A stretch of 63,319 nucleotides of DNA, from contig NZ_CBQR020000145.1 of assembly GCF_000455485.1 (NCBI RefSeq), forward strand, positions 1 to 63,319, in the 5' to 3' direction. This document shows positions 45,174-53,214 of this stretch, one piece after another (positions within the stretch are counted from its first letter, which is position 1; each line of letters starts with the position of its first letter). Source of the stretch: Gorillibacterium massiliense. GTDB taxonomy: Bacteria > Bacillota > Bacilli > Paenibacillales > NBRC-103111. Position numbers and translations under genes: made by a program. Below the pieces are notes generated by a model. That model saw only the letters and a list, made by a program, of their open reading frames with translations. It was not told where the DNA came from and did not search any database.

Positions 45174-46568
45174 ATGGAGAATGTGGAGAATGCGCAACCA
45201 ATAGGAAACGTACATAAGCTAGGATTTTGGAGCACGAAGAAGATTCTGATCGGAACGCTGTTGGTCATTTTGGCTTTAGCTGTCTCGGCATGCCTATTTG
45301 CATACTACAAAATCCCCATATCCTTTAGTGTAGGGAATCCGCTAAACATCACCCAAGAGCCCAAGTCGGATGCCATCCTCACTGTGGAGCAGGTGAAGGA
45401 AGATGCGGCGCAGTTGACGGCATTTATCGAGGATGTACACCCGCTGTTTTTGAACAAGGAAACGGAAGAATACAAAGCGAACAAAGCGCATTTTCTCGAA
45501 GGGGCAAGCAAAAGCATGTCCGTCGCGGACTTTCGGGTTTTGGTCAGCCGGTATTTAAGCTGGTTTCAGGACGGGCATACCCGGGTTTCATGGAAGGGCG
45601 ATCCCATGCTGGCTGTCGATTGGCGCTGGGATGGAAGCAAGCTGCTCATTTCCCAAGGAGGCGATCTGCCTGCCGGAGCGGAAGTAACGGAAATTGGTGG
45701 TGTGGCGGTAGGAAAGGTCGTTCAGCTAGTGAATACACTGTTGCCTGTTGAAAATAAATCGACAGAGATCGTGAATGTGTCCGGATATGCCCAGGATAAA
45801 AGTATGCTCGCTTTAGCCGGGGCAAAAGTGAACGATTCGGTTGAGCTCGCTTATACAAACGGTTCTGAAACCATTCGACAGCAGGTTCCGTTTCACACTA
45901 CATCCAAGGAAGCTGCAGAGGATCAAAAACCGGATATCGAAAGCCGTTTGGAAGATGGCGTTTTCGTAATCACGATGCGGAGTTGCGAGATGAGCCGCAA
46001 TCTGGATCAAGTTGCCGGCGATTTGCAGAAGGCCGTTGCAAGTGGGGTTAAATCGGTGGTGATCGACGTGAGGGACAATCCGGGAGGCAATTCCAGTGCG
46101 GTAAGCAAGCTGCTGCATGCCATGTCAATGAAAGAAGGGGAATACGGCAGCGTCATCCGGTTGTCCAAGGAAATATCCAAGCAGAAGGGGTACCTCCGTA
46201 CCAGTGGTTCGATCACGTTCAAGCCCAGCAACAAGGCAAAAGGAAATCCTAATCTTTCGCTGTATGTGCTTGTGAATGAAGGCACATTCAGCTCCGCCAA
46301 CATGCTGGCCGTATGGGTCCGGGACGGGCATTTGGGCAAATTAGTCGGCACGCCGCCGTCGAATTCCCCTTCCAGTTACGGCGATATTTTGTATTTTCAA
46401 CTGGAGCACTCCAAGCTGTACGGCATCGTTTCCCACAAAAAATTTACCCGCCCCGACACAGCCAAGGATGCTGAGCGGGAGCTGGTTCCTGATATATTGG
46501 TTCCGGCAGGTGAGGATGCTTTGGAGGTTGCCATGGAGGCAATCCGGCAAGGTGGGCATTCCGATTGA
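45174..46568 (+). CDS. S41-family peptidase, membrane-anchored
   Basis: This 464-residue protein has an N-terminal transmembrane helix (about 25-47) and an external peptidase domain. The S41 fold is shown by SVVIDVRDNPGGNSSAVSKLL and the putative nucleophile Ser373 or Ser374 in NEGTFSSANMLAVW. The Lys that forms the dyad in CtpA-type enzymes is not at the usual place; the corresponding stretch reads GTPPSNSPSSYGD, as in non-Ctp S41 members. There is no clear PDZ domain. The ATG 45174 is close to its ribosome site; GTG 45183 is an alternative. Confidence 0.85.
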   Translation: MENVENAQPIGNVHKLGFWSTKKILIGTLLVILALAVSACLFAYYKIPISFSVGNPLNITQEPKSDAILTVEQVKEDAAQLTAFIEDVHPLFLNKETEEYKANKAHFLEGASKSMSVADFRVLVSRYLSWFQDGHTRVSWKGDPMLAVDWRWDGSKLLISQGGDLPAGAEVTEIGGVAVGKVVQLVNTLLPVENKSTEIVNVSGYAQDKSMLALAGAKVNDSVELAYTNGSETIRQQVPFHTTSKEAAEDQKPDIESRLEDGVFVITMRSCEMSRNLDQVAGDLQKAVASGVKSVVIDVRDNPGGNSSAVSKLLHAMSMKEGEYGSVIRLSKEISKQKGYLRTSGSITFKPSNKAKGNPNLSLYVLVNEGTFSSANMLAVWVRDGHLGKLVGTPPSNSPSSYGDILYFQLEHSKLYGIVSHKKFTRPDTAKDAERELVPDILVPAGEDALEVAMEAIRQGGHSD

Positions 46569-46663
46569 AGATGCAAACTGGCTCCATGGTTACAGATTAT
46601 TTATGCCCAACAACTATATCAATCTACAATATATGACAAAAAAATTGAAAATAGGATTCCTAG

Positions 46664-47545
46664 GATCGGAAGACACAGTTCTACTACCTACAAGCTCGTT
46701 ACTATGACCCTCGTCCAGCTCGGTTTATCTCAGAGGATACGTATGAAGGGCAAGTTGATAATCCGCTGAGTTTGAATCAGTATGTATATGCGAAGAATAA
46801 TCCGTTGAGTTATATTGATCCTACTGGACATAAAGTTGCTTGGTATCAAACGCAATATTTAGTAGCCGGTTTTGTTTCGGGAGCAGTATCGGAGCTACGC
46901 CACACCATGGGAGGAATAAAAGAGACTTGGAATAATCTTTATGCAATGAAAGATTTAATTAGTGGTATCAGCTCCGGGAAAATAAGTTGGGCTCAACTAA
47001 AACGAATGGGAATTGATACTATTAAAGGTGATATAAGATATGTTTATTATAATAGGAATATTATTTTCGATAATAAGACATATAGCCGAAGTGCCATAAC
47101 CTCTTATGGAAAACGTTTAGCTGGGGCCTATGCAGAAGTCATGAATATTGGAGAAACGATTTTTGCAGGGGGAGAATCTGCTAAAAGTATTATTGGTCGA
47201 TTGAAGGGGACACCAAAAGCTATTAATATTCCATCTGAGTTTGCTGACCAGAAGCTCCTTGATGAACATTTTTATAAGCATAAGGGAGAATTCAAAGGTG
47301 TTTATAAGAATTCGGATGATTATCTTCAGGGGGCTAGGAATGTAATAGCTGGTGGAACAAAGGTCCAATATGAGTACACATTGAAAAATGGGACTGTCGA
47401 AACACGGATAGGATATGTTAAATATATGGGGAATACAAAAAAGGGTGAACTTAAATTTGAGTTTGTAGGAACGAATAAAGATGGAAAAATCACTACTTAT
47501 CATGTCAAACGTGGAGAAGACTTGTGGAAATTGCTAAATGGATAA
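46664..47545 (+). pseudogene. 5'-truncated Rhs core with C-terminal toxin-like domain
   Basis: The frame is open from just after a TAG at 46661. It starts with the end of an Rhs repeat-associated core: KTQFYYLQARYYDP, RFISEDTYEG, NPLSLNQYVYAKNNPLSYIDPTGH. All upstream YD repeats and the N terminus are missing. After DPTGH comes a variable region of about 235 residues; its last 95 (LDEHFYKHKGEF, KNSDDYLQGARNV, TTYHVKRGEDLW) resemble the BECR-type RNase toxins at the ends of many polymorphic toxins. The stretch is visibly AT-rich. The first usable start is a TTG at 46772 with no ribosome site, so it is probably a silent toxin cassette. Confidence 0.78.
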
Positions 47546-47594
47546 ACACGATAAAACTATTAATCCAGTACCATAAGACAGAGGGATGATGTTT

Positions 47595-47975
47595 ATGAAA
47601 TATAAAGCATTGATAAAAGCCACAGATCCCAATATTGAAGAAGAGGTTAAGATTGAAATAAACGGGGTAGAGCTTATAGGATTCGTAGATAGTTTTCCTT
47701 ACGGAATTAATATAGGAGGTTATTATCCCGTTGAAATTGGCATAACTGTTCTAGATGATTTAGAATTGAAGGAGATTGATCGACCAGCTAAAGAGATAGA
47801 GCAGATAGAAGAGGGCTTTGGGTATTTTATTCGTGGAGAATTGGACGGGGATCGCTTGTACTCTGCCATAATATTTCAAGATGATGAGTGGTTTCAAGAA
47901 TACTGTTATTTAACAGGTAAATACGTTGAAATTGTGATCGATAGAATAAGCATAGAGTTCCTAGAAGAAGATTAA
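47595..47975 (+). CDS. Probable immunity protein for the Rhs C-terminal toxin
   Basis: This is a 126-residue acidic protein I do not recognise. It starts 49 bases after the toxin frame, with GAGGG nine bases before ATG 47595 (an ATG at 47586 is too close to that site). It has no signal or membrane segment and is rich in Glu/Asp and Ile, predicted mostly beta with a central turn DSFPYGINIGGYYP. Position, size, acidity and shared AT-richness match immunity genes that follow Rhs toxins; the pairing is inferred from context. Confidence 0.65.
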   Translation: MKYKALIKATDPNIEEEVKIEINGVELIGFVDSFPYGINIGGYYPVEIGITVLDDLELKEIDRPAKEIEQIEEGFGYFIRGELDGDRLYSAIIFQDDEWFQEYCYLTGKYVEIVIDRISIEFLEED

Positions 47976-48625
47976 CAACAAAAAAAGTTTTTGCATTCTT
48001 TACAACCGCAACAGCAAGATAGTGCAATACAACTAACAAACCAAACATAAACCAATTCAAACATTTGAATAACTTTTAAAAGCTCTTTTCAACTTGCACT
48101 TCAGAGTAGGGATGAGCTTTTTTTGCATGCTCAAAATCAAAAGCGAATGATACAAATGGCAAAGCGTGATCAAGTAGTGGCAGGAGAGCTGAAGAAACAG
48201 CAACCAGTACAGGAAACAGAAAAGGAAGTGTGGTCTATAGCACAGGCACGAGCATCTAGAAATGAAAAGGAATCCTGGCTTGAAGATGATTATTGTAGAC
48301 TCGGTTGACTTTTTAGATAATAGCAATGAACTAATGACCTTGATTGGCTTCATGCCTTTTAAGGTTTCTTTTTTGGAGGGGATGGTCGGCGAATGAACTT
48401 ATCATTACGTTGGATTCGCATTCTTTTTGCGGAATTTGGAGCCCGTTTCGGTTGGATGTTTGCCGAATTGTGGGTATGATGGAGAATAGGAGTAGCGATA
48501 TCGTGAAAGAGGATGTACCGTTGAGTGTCTATTCTTTTTCCATATAAACGATAAAAGGTGAGGACAAGCGTTTGAGGATGATATCGTGAAGACGCAAGGA
48601 TGTCGCTAATAACGGAGGGATCTAA
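47976..48625 (+). other. Gene-poor AT-rich stretch after the toxin/immunity pair
   Basis: No convincing gene is seen. A frame at 48123-48308 (61 codons, TTG start, no ribosome site) and one of 27 codons at 48393 (after GGAGGGG) are the longest with any support. The 11-base GATATCGTGAA occurs twice, near 48498 and 48580. The stretch probably holds debris of the horizontally acquired cassette. Confidence 0.5.
48078..48124 (+). terminator. Possible terminator downstream of the immunity gene
   Basis: AAAAGCTC and GAGCTTTT pair across a 28-base loop, followed by a T run. The long loop weakens the call. Confidence 0.45.
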
Positions 48626-49057
48626 TTGAGCAATATTCGTATTGAGCCTGCGAAAAAAGAAGATTACGAGCAATTAAGGACCATTTTCTTTCAATCAAGA
48701 AAGGAAAGTTTCCATTGGGTGGACAGCAGTACCCTGAAAATGGACGATTTTGACCATAGTGTTGAAGGCGAATTGATACTTGCAGCTTCTGTTGACAACC
48801 AGATTGCCGGTTTCATTTCCATTTGGGAAGAGGATAATTTTATTCACAATTTATTTGTTTCGCCAGAATTTAAACGCTTCGGAATAGGAAGAGCATTATT
48901 GGATGAAGCCGTTCGATTAAAAGGAAAACCGATGTCATTGAAATGTGTCATGGAAAATAAGAATGCCTTCCAGTTCTATCTATCCCAAGGATGGAGAATA
49001 GAAAAAGAAGTAACGGATTCGGAAGAACCTTATTATTTTATGGTATTAGCCGAATAG
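48626..49057 (+). CDS. GNAT-family N-acetyltransferase
   Basis: This is a 143-residue transferase with the acetyl-CoA loop NLFVSPEFKRFGIGRALLDEA and the C-terminal NAFQFYLSQGWRIEKE block. The TTG start follows GGAGGGAT by about six bases. It is monocistronic, ending at a clear terminator. The acceptor is unknown. Confidence 0.9.
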   Translation: MSNIRIEPAKKEDYEQLRTIFFQSRKESFHWVDSSTLKMDDFDHSVEGELILAASVDNQIAGFISIWEEDNFIHNLFVSPEFKRFGIGRALLDEAVRLKGKPMSLKCVMENKNAFQFYLSQGWRIEKEVTDSEEPYYFMVLAE

Positions 49058-49090
49058 ACCTGATGAAAAATCGATCCTCCAAAGCAACAG

Positions 49091-49112
49091 CCTCCCGACA
49101 GGGAGGTTTTTT
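49091..49112 (+). terminator. Terminator after the acetyltransferase gene
   Basis: CCTCCC and GGGAGG with a four-base loop, followed by TTTTTT. Confidence 0.88.
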
Positions 49113-49204
49113 GTTTTCTTCAGGATTCTTAAGGTTTTCCTGGAGAGGATCTTCACGTTTGCCTTTTACACTTGGGAGGAATTCATCTCAAGGAGGCGGC
49201 GGTT

Positions 49205-49825
49205 ATGGAGTGGGTTTCGTTTATTAGGCAGTATGCGCATAGGCCAAGAATCGTGGGAGCGGTTGCCCCCAGTTCAAAGTATCTTGCCGGGAAAATGGTA
49301 GAAGATATCGATTTTGGCCATGCGGAGTACATCGTGGAGTATGGACCGGGGACAGGCGTTTTCACGGAAAAACTGTTGGCAAAGCGGAAGCCGCATACCG
49401 TTATAATACTAGTAGAATACAACAGCATATTTTACAGCATGCTGAAGGAGAAATACGGTCGGGAGCCGAACGTTCATATCATTCACGATTCCGCTGAGCA
49501 TATCGATAAATATCTCGCTCAGTATGGGATTTCCCAGGTGGATTATTTCGTCTCCGGACTTCCTTTCGCCAGCTTGTCGGCAGCCGTTTCATCCGGCATT
49601 CTAGCAAAATCCCAGCAATACTTGAAAGAAGACGGCAAATTCATCACCTTTCAATACACCTTGTTGAAGAAGGGCTTGATCAGCCGTTATTTCGGTGAGA
49701 TCCGAATCAAGCGGGAAATTCGTAACTTTCCTCCGGCGTATGTGTTCAACTGCAGCGCGGGAGTCGATAATACCGAAGCAAAGAGGGGCGGGAATGGTGA
49801 AGGAAACAGTTTTGATCGTGGATGA
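49205..49825 (+). CDS. Class I SAM-dependent methyltransferase (PmtA/COG3963-like)
   Basis: This is a 206-residue methyltransferase related to bacterial phospholipid N-methyltransferases and, more distantly, to rRNA adenine methylases. Motif I is YIVEYGPGTGVFTEKLL, motif II ends IILVEYN, and the post-motif loop is VDYFVSGLPFASL. The N terminus WVSFIRQYAHRPRIVGAVAPSS is the typical PmtA lead-in. ATG 49205 follows AAGGAGG by eight bases. Its 3' end overlaps the next regulator gene by 32 bases, so expression is coupled to a two-component system. Substrate may be a membrane lipid; unproven. Confidence 0.87.
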   Translation: MEWVSFIRQYAHRPRIVGAVAPSSKYLAGKMVEDIDFGHAEYIVEYGPGTGVFTEKLLAKRKPHTVIILVEYNSIFYSMLKEKYGREPNVHIIHDSAEHIDKYLAQYGISQVDYFVSGLPFASLSAAVSSGILAKSQQYLKEDGKFITFQYTLLKKGLISRYFGEIRIKREIRNFPPAYVFNCSAGVDNTEAKRGGNGEGNSFDRG

Positions 49826-50483
49826 TGATGAAAAGATCCGCAATTTAATCGCCATTTATTTGGAGAACGAGGGGTATGCTACCCGGAAGGCCAAAGACGC
49901 CTTGGAGGCGCTAAGCTTCTTACAAGAGAATCGCGTCGATTTGATTATCCTGGATGTCATGATGCCCGAGATGGACGGGTGGGAAGCCTGCCTTAAAATA
50001 CGGGAGGAACAAAACATGCCCATCCTGATGCTTTCGGCGAAATCCGAGGAGATGGACAAAATCTACGGCCTTTCATCAGGCGCGGACGATTACATGACCA
50101 AGCCCTTCAACCCCATGGAATTGATCGCCCGGGTGAAGTCCCAGCTGCGCCGGTATAAAAAATATAATGTTGCGGCTAACGCGGACAGCAGCGTCATTGA
50201 AATCGGAGATTTAACGATAAACACCGATACCCGCCAGGTTTATGTGGGAAAAACGGAGGTGCGGCTTACGCCGAAGGAATTCGACATCCTGGAGCTGTTG
50301 GCACGAAATAAAGGAGTGGTGCTGAGCGTGAGCCGAATATATGAGTCCGTGTGGAAGGAAGATTTCTTGAAATCCGACAATAACGTGATGGTTCACATTA
50401 CGAAAATACGGGAAAAAATCGAAAGCAATCCGAAGAGTCCGCTCTATATCAAAACGATATGGGGCGTCGGGTACAAGATATGA
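49794..50483 (+). CDS. OmpR-family response regulator (VanR-like)
   Basis: This is a 229-residue regulator. Receiver domain with DDD pocket, phospho-acceptor Asp54 in LDVMMPEMDG and Lys in YMTKPFNPMEL; winged-helix domain ends YIKTIWGVGYKI. ATG 49794 is preceded by GAGGGGCGGG; longer in-frame extensions lie within the methyltransferase gene. It overlaps the kinase gene by four bases. Confidence 0.93.
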   Translation: MVKETVLIVDDDEKIRNLIAIYLENEGYATRKAKDALEALSFLQENRVDLIILDVMMPEMDGWEACLKIREEQNMPILMLSAKSEEMDKIYGLSSGADDYMTKPFNPMELIARVKSQLRRYKKYNVAANADSSVIEIGDLTINTDTRQVYVGKTEVRLTPKEFDILELLARNKGVVLSVSRIYESVWKEDFLKSDNNVMVHITKIREKIESNPKSPLYIKTIWGVGYKI

Positions 50484-51529
50484 AAAAGAAGAGGTTCAGA
50501 ACCCACACGGGCAATATCACCCTCCGGCTCTTGCTTTTGCTTTGCGTGCTCCTCTTGCTGCTGACCCGCACTCTGTTCAACTATTCGAGTATCCACTCCC
50601 AATACATCCAAGACACGCTCCCCGATTTTTTGACGGTGGTCGGCGTTATTATCGCGATTATTTGGTTAATCGTTCATCGGAAAATCCGCTATTTAAATTA
50701 CTTAGCCAAGAGAGTCAAAAAGATCGCTCGCAATAATTTAGGTGCAACGGTTGAAATCCGCGGAAACGACGAGCTTGCCGAGCTGGCGGCCAGCATCAAT
50801 TATATGTCGCAAGAGCTGAGGATCAGGCTGGACCGGGAAAAAGCCATCGAGAGCGCGAAGGATGAGCTCATCACCAACGTTTCCCATGATTTGCGTTCGC
50901 CCCTTACGTCGATTATCGGCTATGTGGATTTGCTCAGGAGAAAAGAATATTCGACAGAAGAGCAAATGAACGATTACGTGAATACCATTTACCATAAATC
51001 GCTGAGCCTTCAGGCGCTTATTCAAGAATTATTCGACTATACGAAGCTCTCAACCCCCGGCATCAAAATCAACCGGGCAAAAGTGAATCTGGGCTCTTTA
51101 TTAGAGCAACTGGTCGGTGAGTATACCCCGGTCATTCACAAAGAGGAAATGACCGTAACCTTGAAGATACCCGAGGAGGATCTTTACGTAGAAGGGGATG
51201 CCGATCAAATCGTAAGGGCGTTTGAGAACATTTTGACGAATGCGATCAAATACAGCGTTAAACCTTCCGAGCTTCAAGTGAAACTGGAGCGGCAGGGGGA
51301 CCTGACGGAAATAGTCTTTTCAAACGAAGCGGATCCGAAGACGGTGGGCCGGCTGGATCAGCTGTTTGAAAAGTTTTACCGGGCCGACAGCGCCAGAAAA
51401 GACACCGGAGGAGCAGGCCTTGGCCTTGCCATCGCCAAACGGATCGTAGAGCTGCATCGCGGCCGGATCCGGGCGGATTATGTGGGTAGACGGATCCGGT
51501 TTGCCGTTGAGCTGCCGGTAGTCGAATAA
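50480..51529 (+). CDS. Sensor histidine kinase with short external loop
   Basis: This is a 349-residue kinase. Two helices (about 13-31 and 50-68) are joined by an external loop of only some 18 residues, so the signal is probably perceived in or at the membrane. A HAMP segment, HisKA motif NVSHDLRSPLTSII with His136, and an ATPase domain with GGAGLGLAIAKRIV follow; the VanS-like pairing fits. ATG 50480 overlaps the regulator stop by four bases. Given the methyltransferase in the same operon, membrane-lipid state or an envelope stress is a reasonable signal, by inference. Confidence 0.92.
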   Translation: MKKKRFRTHTGNITLRLLLLLCVLLLLLTRTLFNYSSIHSQYIQDTLPDFLTVVGVIIAIIWLIVHRKIRYLNYLAKRVKKIARNNLGATVEIRGNDELAELAASINYMSQELRIRLDREKAIESAKDELITNVSHDLRSPLTSIIGYVDLLRRKEYSTEEQMNDYVNTIYHKSLSLQALIQELFDYTKLSTPGIKINRAKVNLGSLLEQLVGEYTPVIHKEEMTVTLKIPEEDLYVEGDADQIVRAFENILTNAIKYSVKPSELQVKLERQGDLTEIVFSNEADPKTVGRLDQLFEKFYRADSARKDTGGAGLGLAIAKRIVELHRGRIRADYVGRRIRFAVELPVVE

Positions 51530-51552
51530 TGCTCAGATGGACTGCATAACAA

Positions 51553-51580
51553 AAGGTCGTTCCTCATTTGGAACGGCTTG
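51553..51580 (+). terminator. Possible terminator after the kinase gene
   Basis: AAGGTCGTTCC and GGAACGGCTT pair imperfectly, followed by GTTC rather than a full T run. Confidence 0.45.
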
Positions 51581-51644
51581 TTCGGCATGCAACAAAAGTG
51601 GCGTGGGTCGTGTCTAAAGGTTATAAGAGAGGGGGCGATCCGGT

Positions 51645-52073
51645 ATGCCGCGTTTCATGGCGTTTTTGCTGGTTGCGATCTTGCTGATAAGCGGTTGCAC
51701 GGTTTTGGGCAAAGAGAAGACCGTTAAGTTTGAGGATTTGACGGCAACGCCGCTGGATGAGATCCACAGCATCGAGGTTCGCTATGGGGACGGCAAGCTC
51801 TTGACGATATCCGACCCGGACACCGTCCAGACTGTCATTTCCAAGTTAACGGAGCTTCGGCTGCAGTACGTGGCGGATATGCCGGATGGGGTAGGCTACT
51901 GTTATTTTCTGAAATTCGGCAGCTCTCCGGAAGATACCTATTTGAGTACCCTATTTATTAACGGCAAGCAGTATAAAAGTATGAATGGCGTCCCGAAGGA
52001 GTTGGATGCCCTCATTCTCGCGGAAGGGCGAAAGAAGTATCCCGATTTGCTGCCCGAGATCGTCAGTCCCTGA
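51645..52073 (+). CDS. Small lipoprotein of unknown function
   Basis: This 142-residue protein has a signal ending LLISGC (Cys18) and a compact soluble domain with repeated beta strands (IHSIEVRYGDGKLLTISD, YCYFLKFGSS). I do not recognise the family. A GAGAGGGGG ribosome site precedes the ATG. It lies downstream of the methyltransferase/two-component operon in the same direction and ends one base before the stop of the convergent AraC gene. Confidence 0.75.
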   Translation: MPRFMAFLLVAILLISGCTVLGKEKTVKFEDLTATPLDEIHSIEVRYGDGKLLTISDPDTVQTVISKLTELRLQYVADMPDGVGYCYFLKFGSSPEDTYLSTLFINGKQYKSMNGVPKELDALILAEGRKKYPDLLPEIVSP

Positions 52074-52074
52074 T

Positions 52075-52959
52075 TCACTCGTAATAGAGCAGCCGTTTGG
52101 AATAGGCGTTGCGGTATTCGGTAGGCGTCAAGCCGACGAACTTTTTGAACGATTTCATGAAATGGTGGCTGTCTTGATAGCCTAGGCGCATGGACACTTC
52201 ATTGATGTTTTGATTGGTATCCGACAGGATGAACTTCGCCGCTTCCATCTTCTGCTGTAAAATGAACTGCTTCAGCGATACGCCAGACAGGGTGGTAAAC
52301 AGGTGGGATAAATACTTTTCGTTATAGCCGAAGTAATCGGCCACATCGGAAACCTTCAGGTTCTCATAGCGAAACCATTTGATGTGATCGACGATGTCGT
52401 TGTACAACTGCATTTGCTTGGAGGTTTTATCGAAATCCTTCTTGGCCGGGAAAAGCTGGTTGTACAATTCGCACAAAATAACGGTGGACATGTAATCGTT
52501 CAGCGTTTTTTCGTTATAGCAGCGGATGGAATCCTGAAGCTGCTTCATGATGACGATGATTTTTTCCGGGCTGGTCAATGTGCCTTGTTGAGGAATGACG
52601 ACTTTCCCTTCCACGCGCGGAGGAGAGTCGTCTTCTTCTATGTTTCGGGGGATCATCTCGTTCTTGGTGGTGAAGTGGAGCCAGTAAAAGCTGCAATCCG
52701 ACGATTTGTACCCGTACTGATTGGTCAGTGGTGCCTGAAGCAAATAGTCCCCTTTGTTTAAAACAAAGTGATCTTTATCACCGGCGATATACAGGGTTCC
52801 GTGGGTCATGACGATCAGCTCGAAGTCCAGCAAAAATCGGTTCAAATGAATCCATTCCGGGGATGGGGCGACAAATTTTCCGGTCATCACCAGTTGAACC
52901 GGGTTTTCGACGGAAAGTTCATAGGCAATCATGTAAGAATCCACCACCATTTCTAACAT
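52075..52959 (-). CDS. AraC-family regulator with cupin-like sensor domain
   Basis: This is a 294-residue one-component regulator. The N-terminal half (about 1-160) is a sugar-sensing cupin-like domain (LYIAGDKDHFVLNKGDYLL); the C-terminal AraC domain has LKVSDVADYFGYNEKYLSHLF and INEVSMRLGYQDSHHFMKSFKKFVG. I prefer the ATG at 52959, with AGGTG just upstream; an in-frame TTG at 52986 would extend it by nine residues. It is divergent from the arabinofuranosidase locus at 53215 and is its likely arabinose- or oligosaccharide-responsive activator. Confidence 0.88.
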   Translation of the reverse strand: MLEMVVDSYMIAYELSVENPVQLVMTGKFVAPSPEWIHLNRFLLDFELIVMTHGTLYIAGDKDHFVLNKGDYLLQAPLTNQYGYKSSDCSFYWLHFTTKNEMIPRNIEEDDSPPRVEGKVVIPQQGTLTSPEKIIVIMKQLQDSIRCYNEKTLNDYMSTVILCELYNQLFPAKKDFDKTSKQMQLYNDIVDHIKWFRYENLKVSDVADYFGYNEKYLSHLFTTLSGVSLKQFILQQKMEAAKFILSDTNQNINEVSMRLGYQDSHHFMKSFKKFVGLTPTEYRNAYSKRLLYYE

Positions 52960-52971
52960 TTTGACACCTAA

Positions 52972-52985
52972 AGTAACCGCATTCA
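52972..52985 (-). promoter_or_regulatory. Possible cre-like operator in the divergent region
   Basis: On the minus strand TGAATGCGGTTACT matches 13 of 14 bases of the operator at 14559-14572. It lies just before the AraC start and could repress the AraC gene under catabolite control. Confidence 0.35.
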
Positions 52986-53214
52986 AAAATAGGATAACAC
53001 AATAAAGGCAGTTTGGCTTCTTGAAAATTCATGAAAACAACGAGTGAATATAGAAGAGTTCAGATATAAGCGGCATATACCCGGATTTATGGTTCGGGGA
53101 AAAGGAGGAAAGTTAACTAACCTTTTTACACTTATTCGAACGTTGATCTATTTACCCAAAAGGGCGAGGAGCGTAAGCTAAAACTAAGCCGAGGGTGATC
53201 GATAGCCGAACATA

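Noticed and set aside
46633-46707. Short ATG frame running into the Rhs fragment
   Set aside because: It is one base out of frame with the Rhs core and stops after 24 codons; it could be a frameshifted relic but does not give the core a start.
48123-48308. 61-codon frame in the AT-rich interval
   Set aside because: TTG start without a ribosome site, within 50 bases of a likely terminator, and no recognisable motif.
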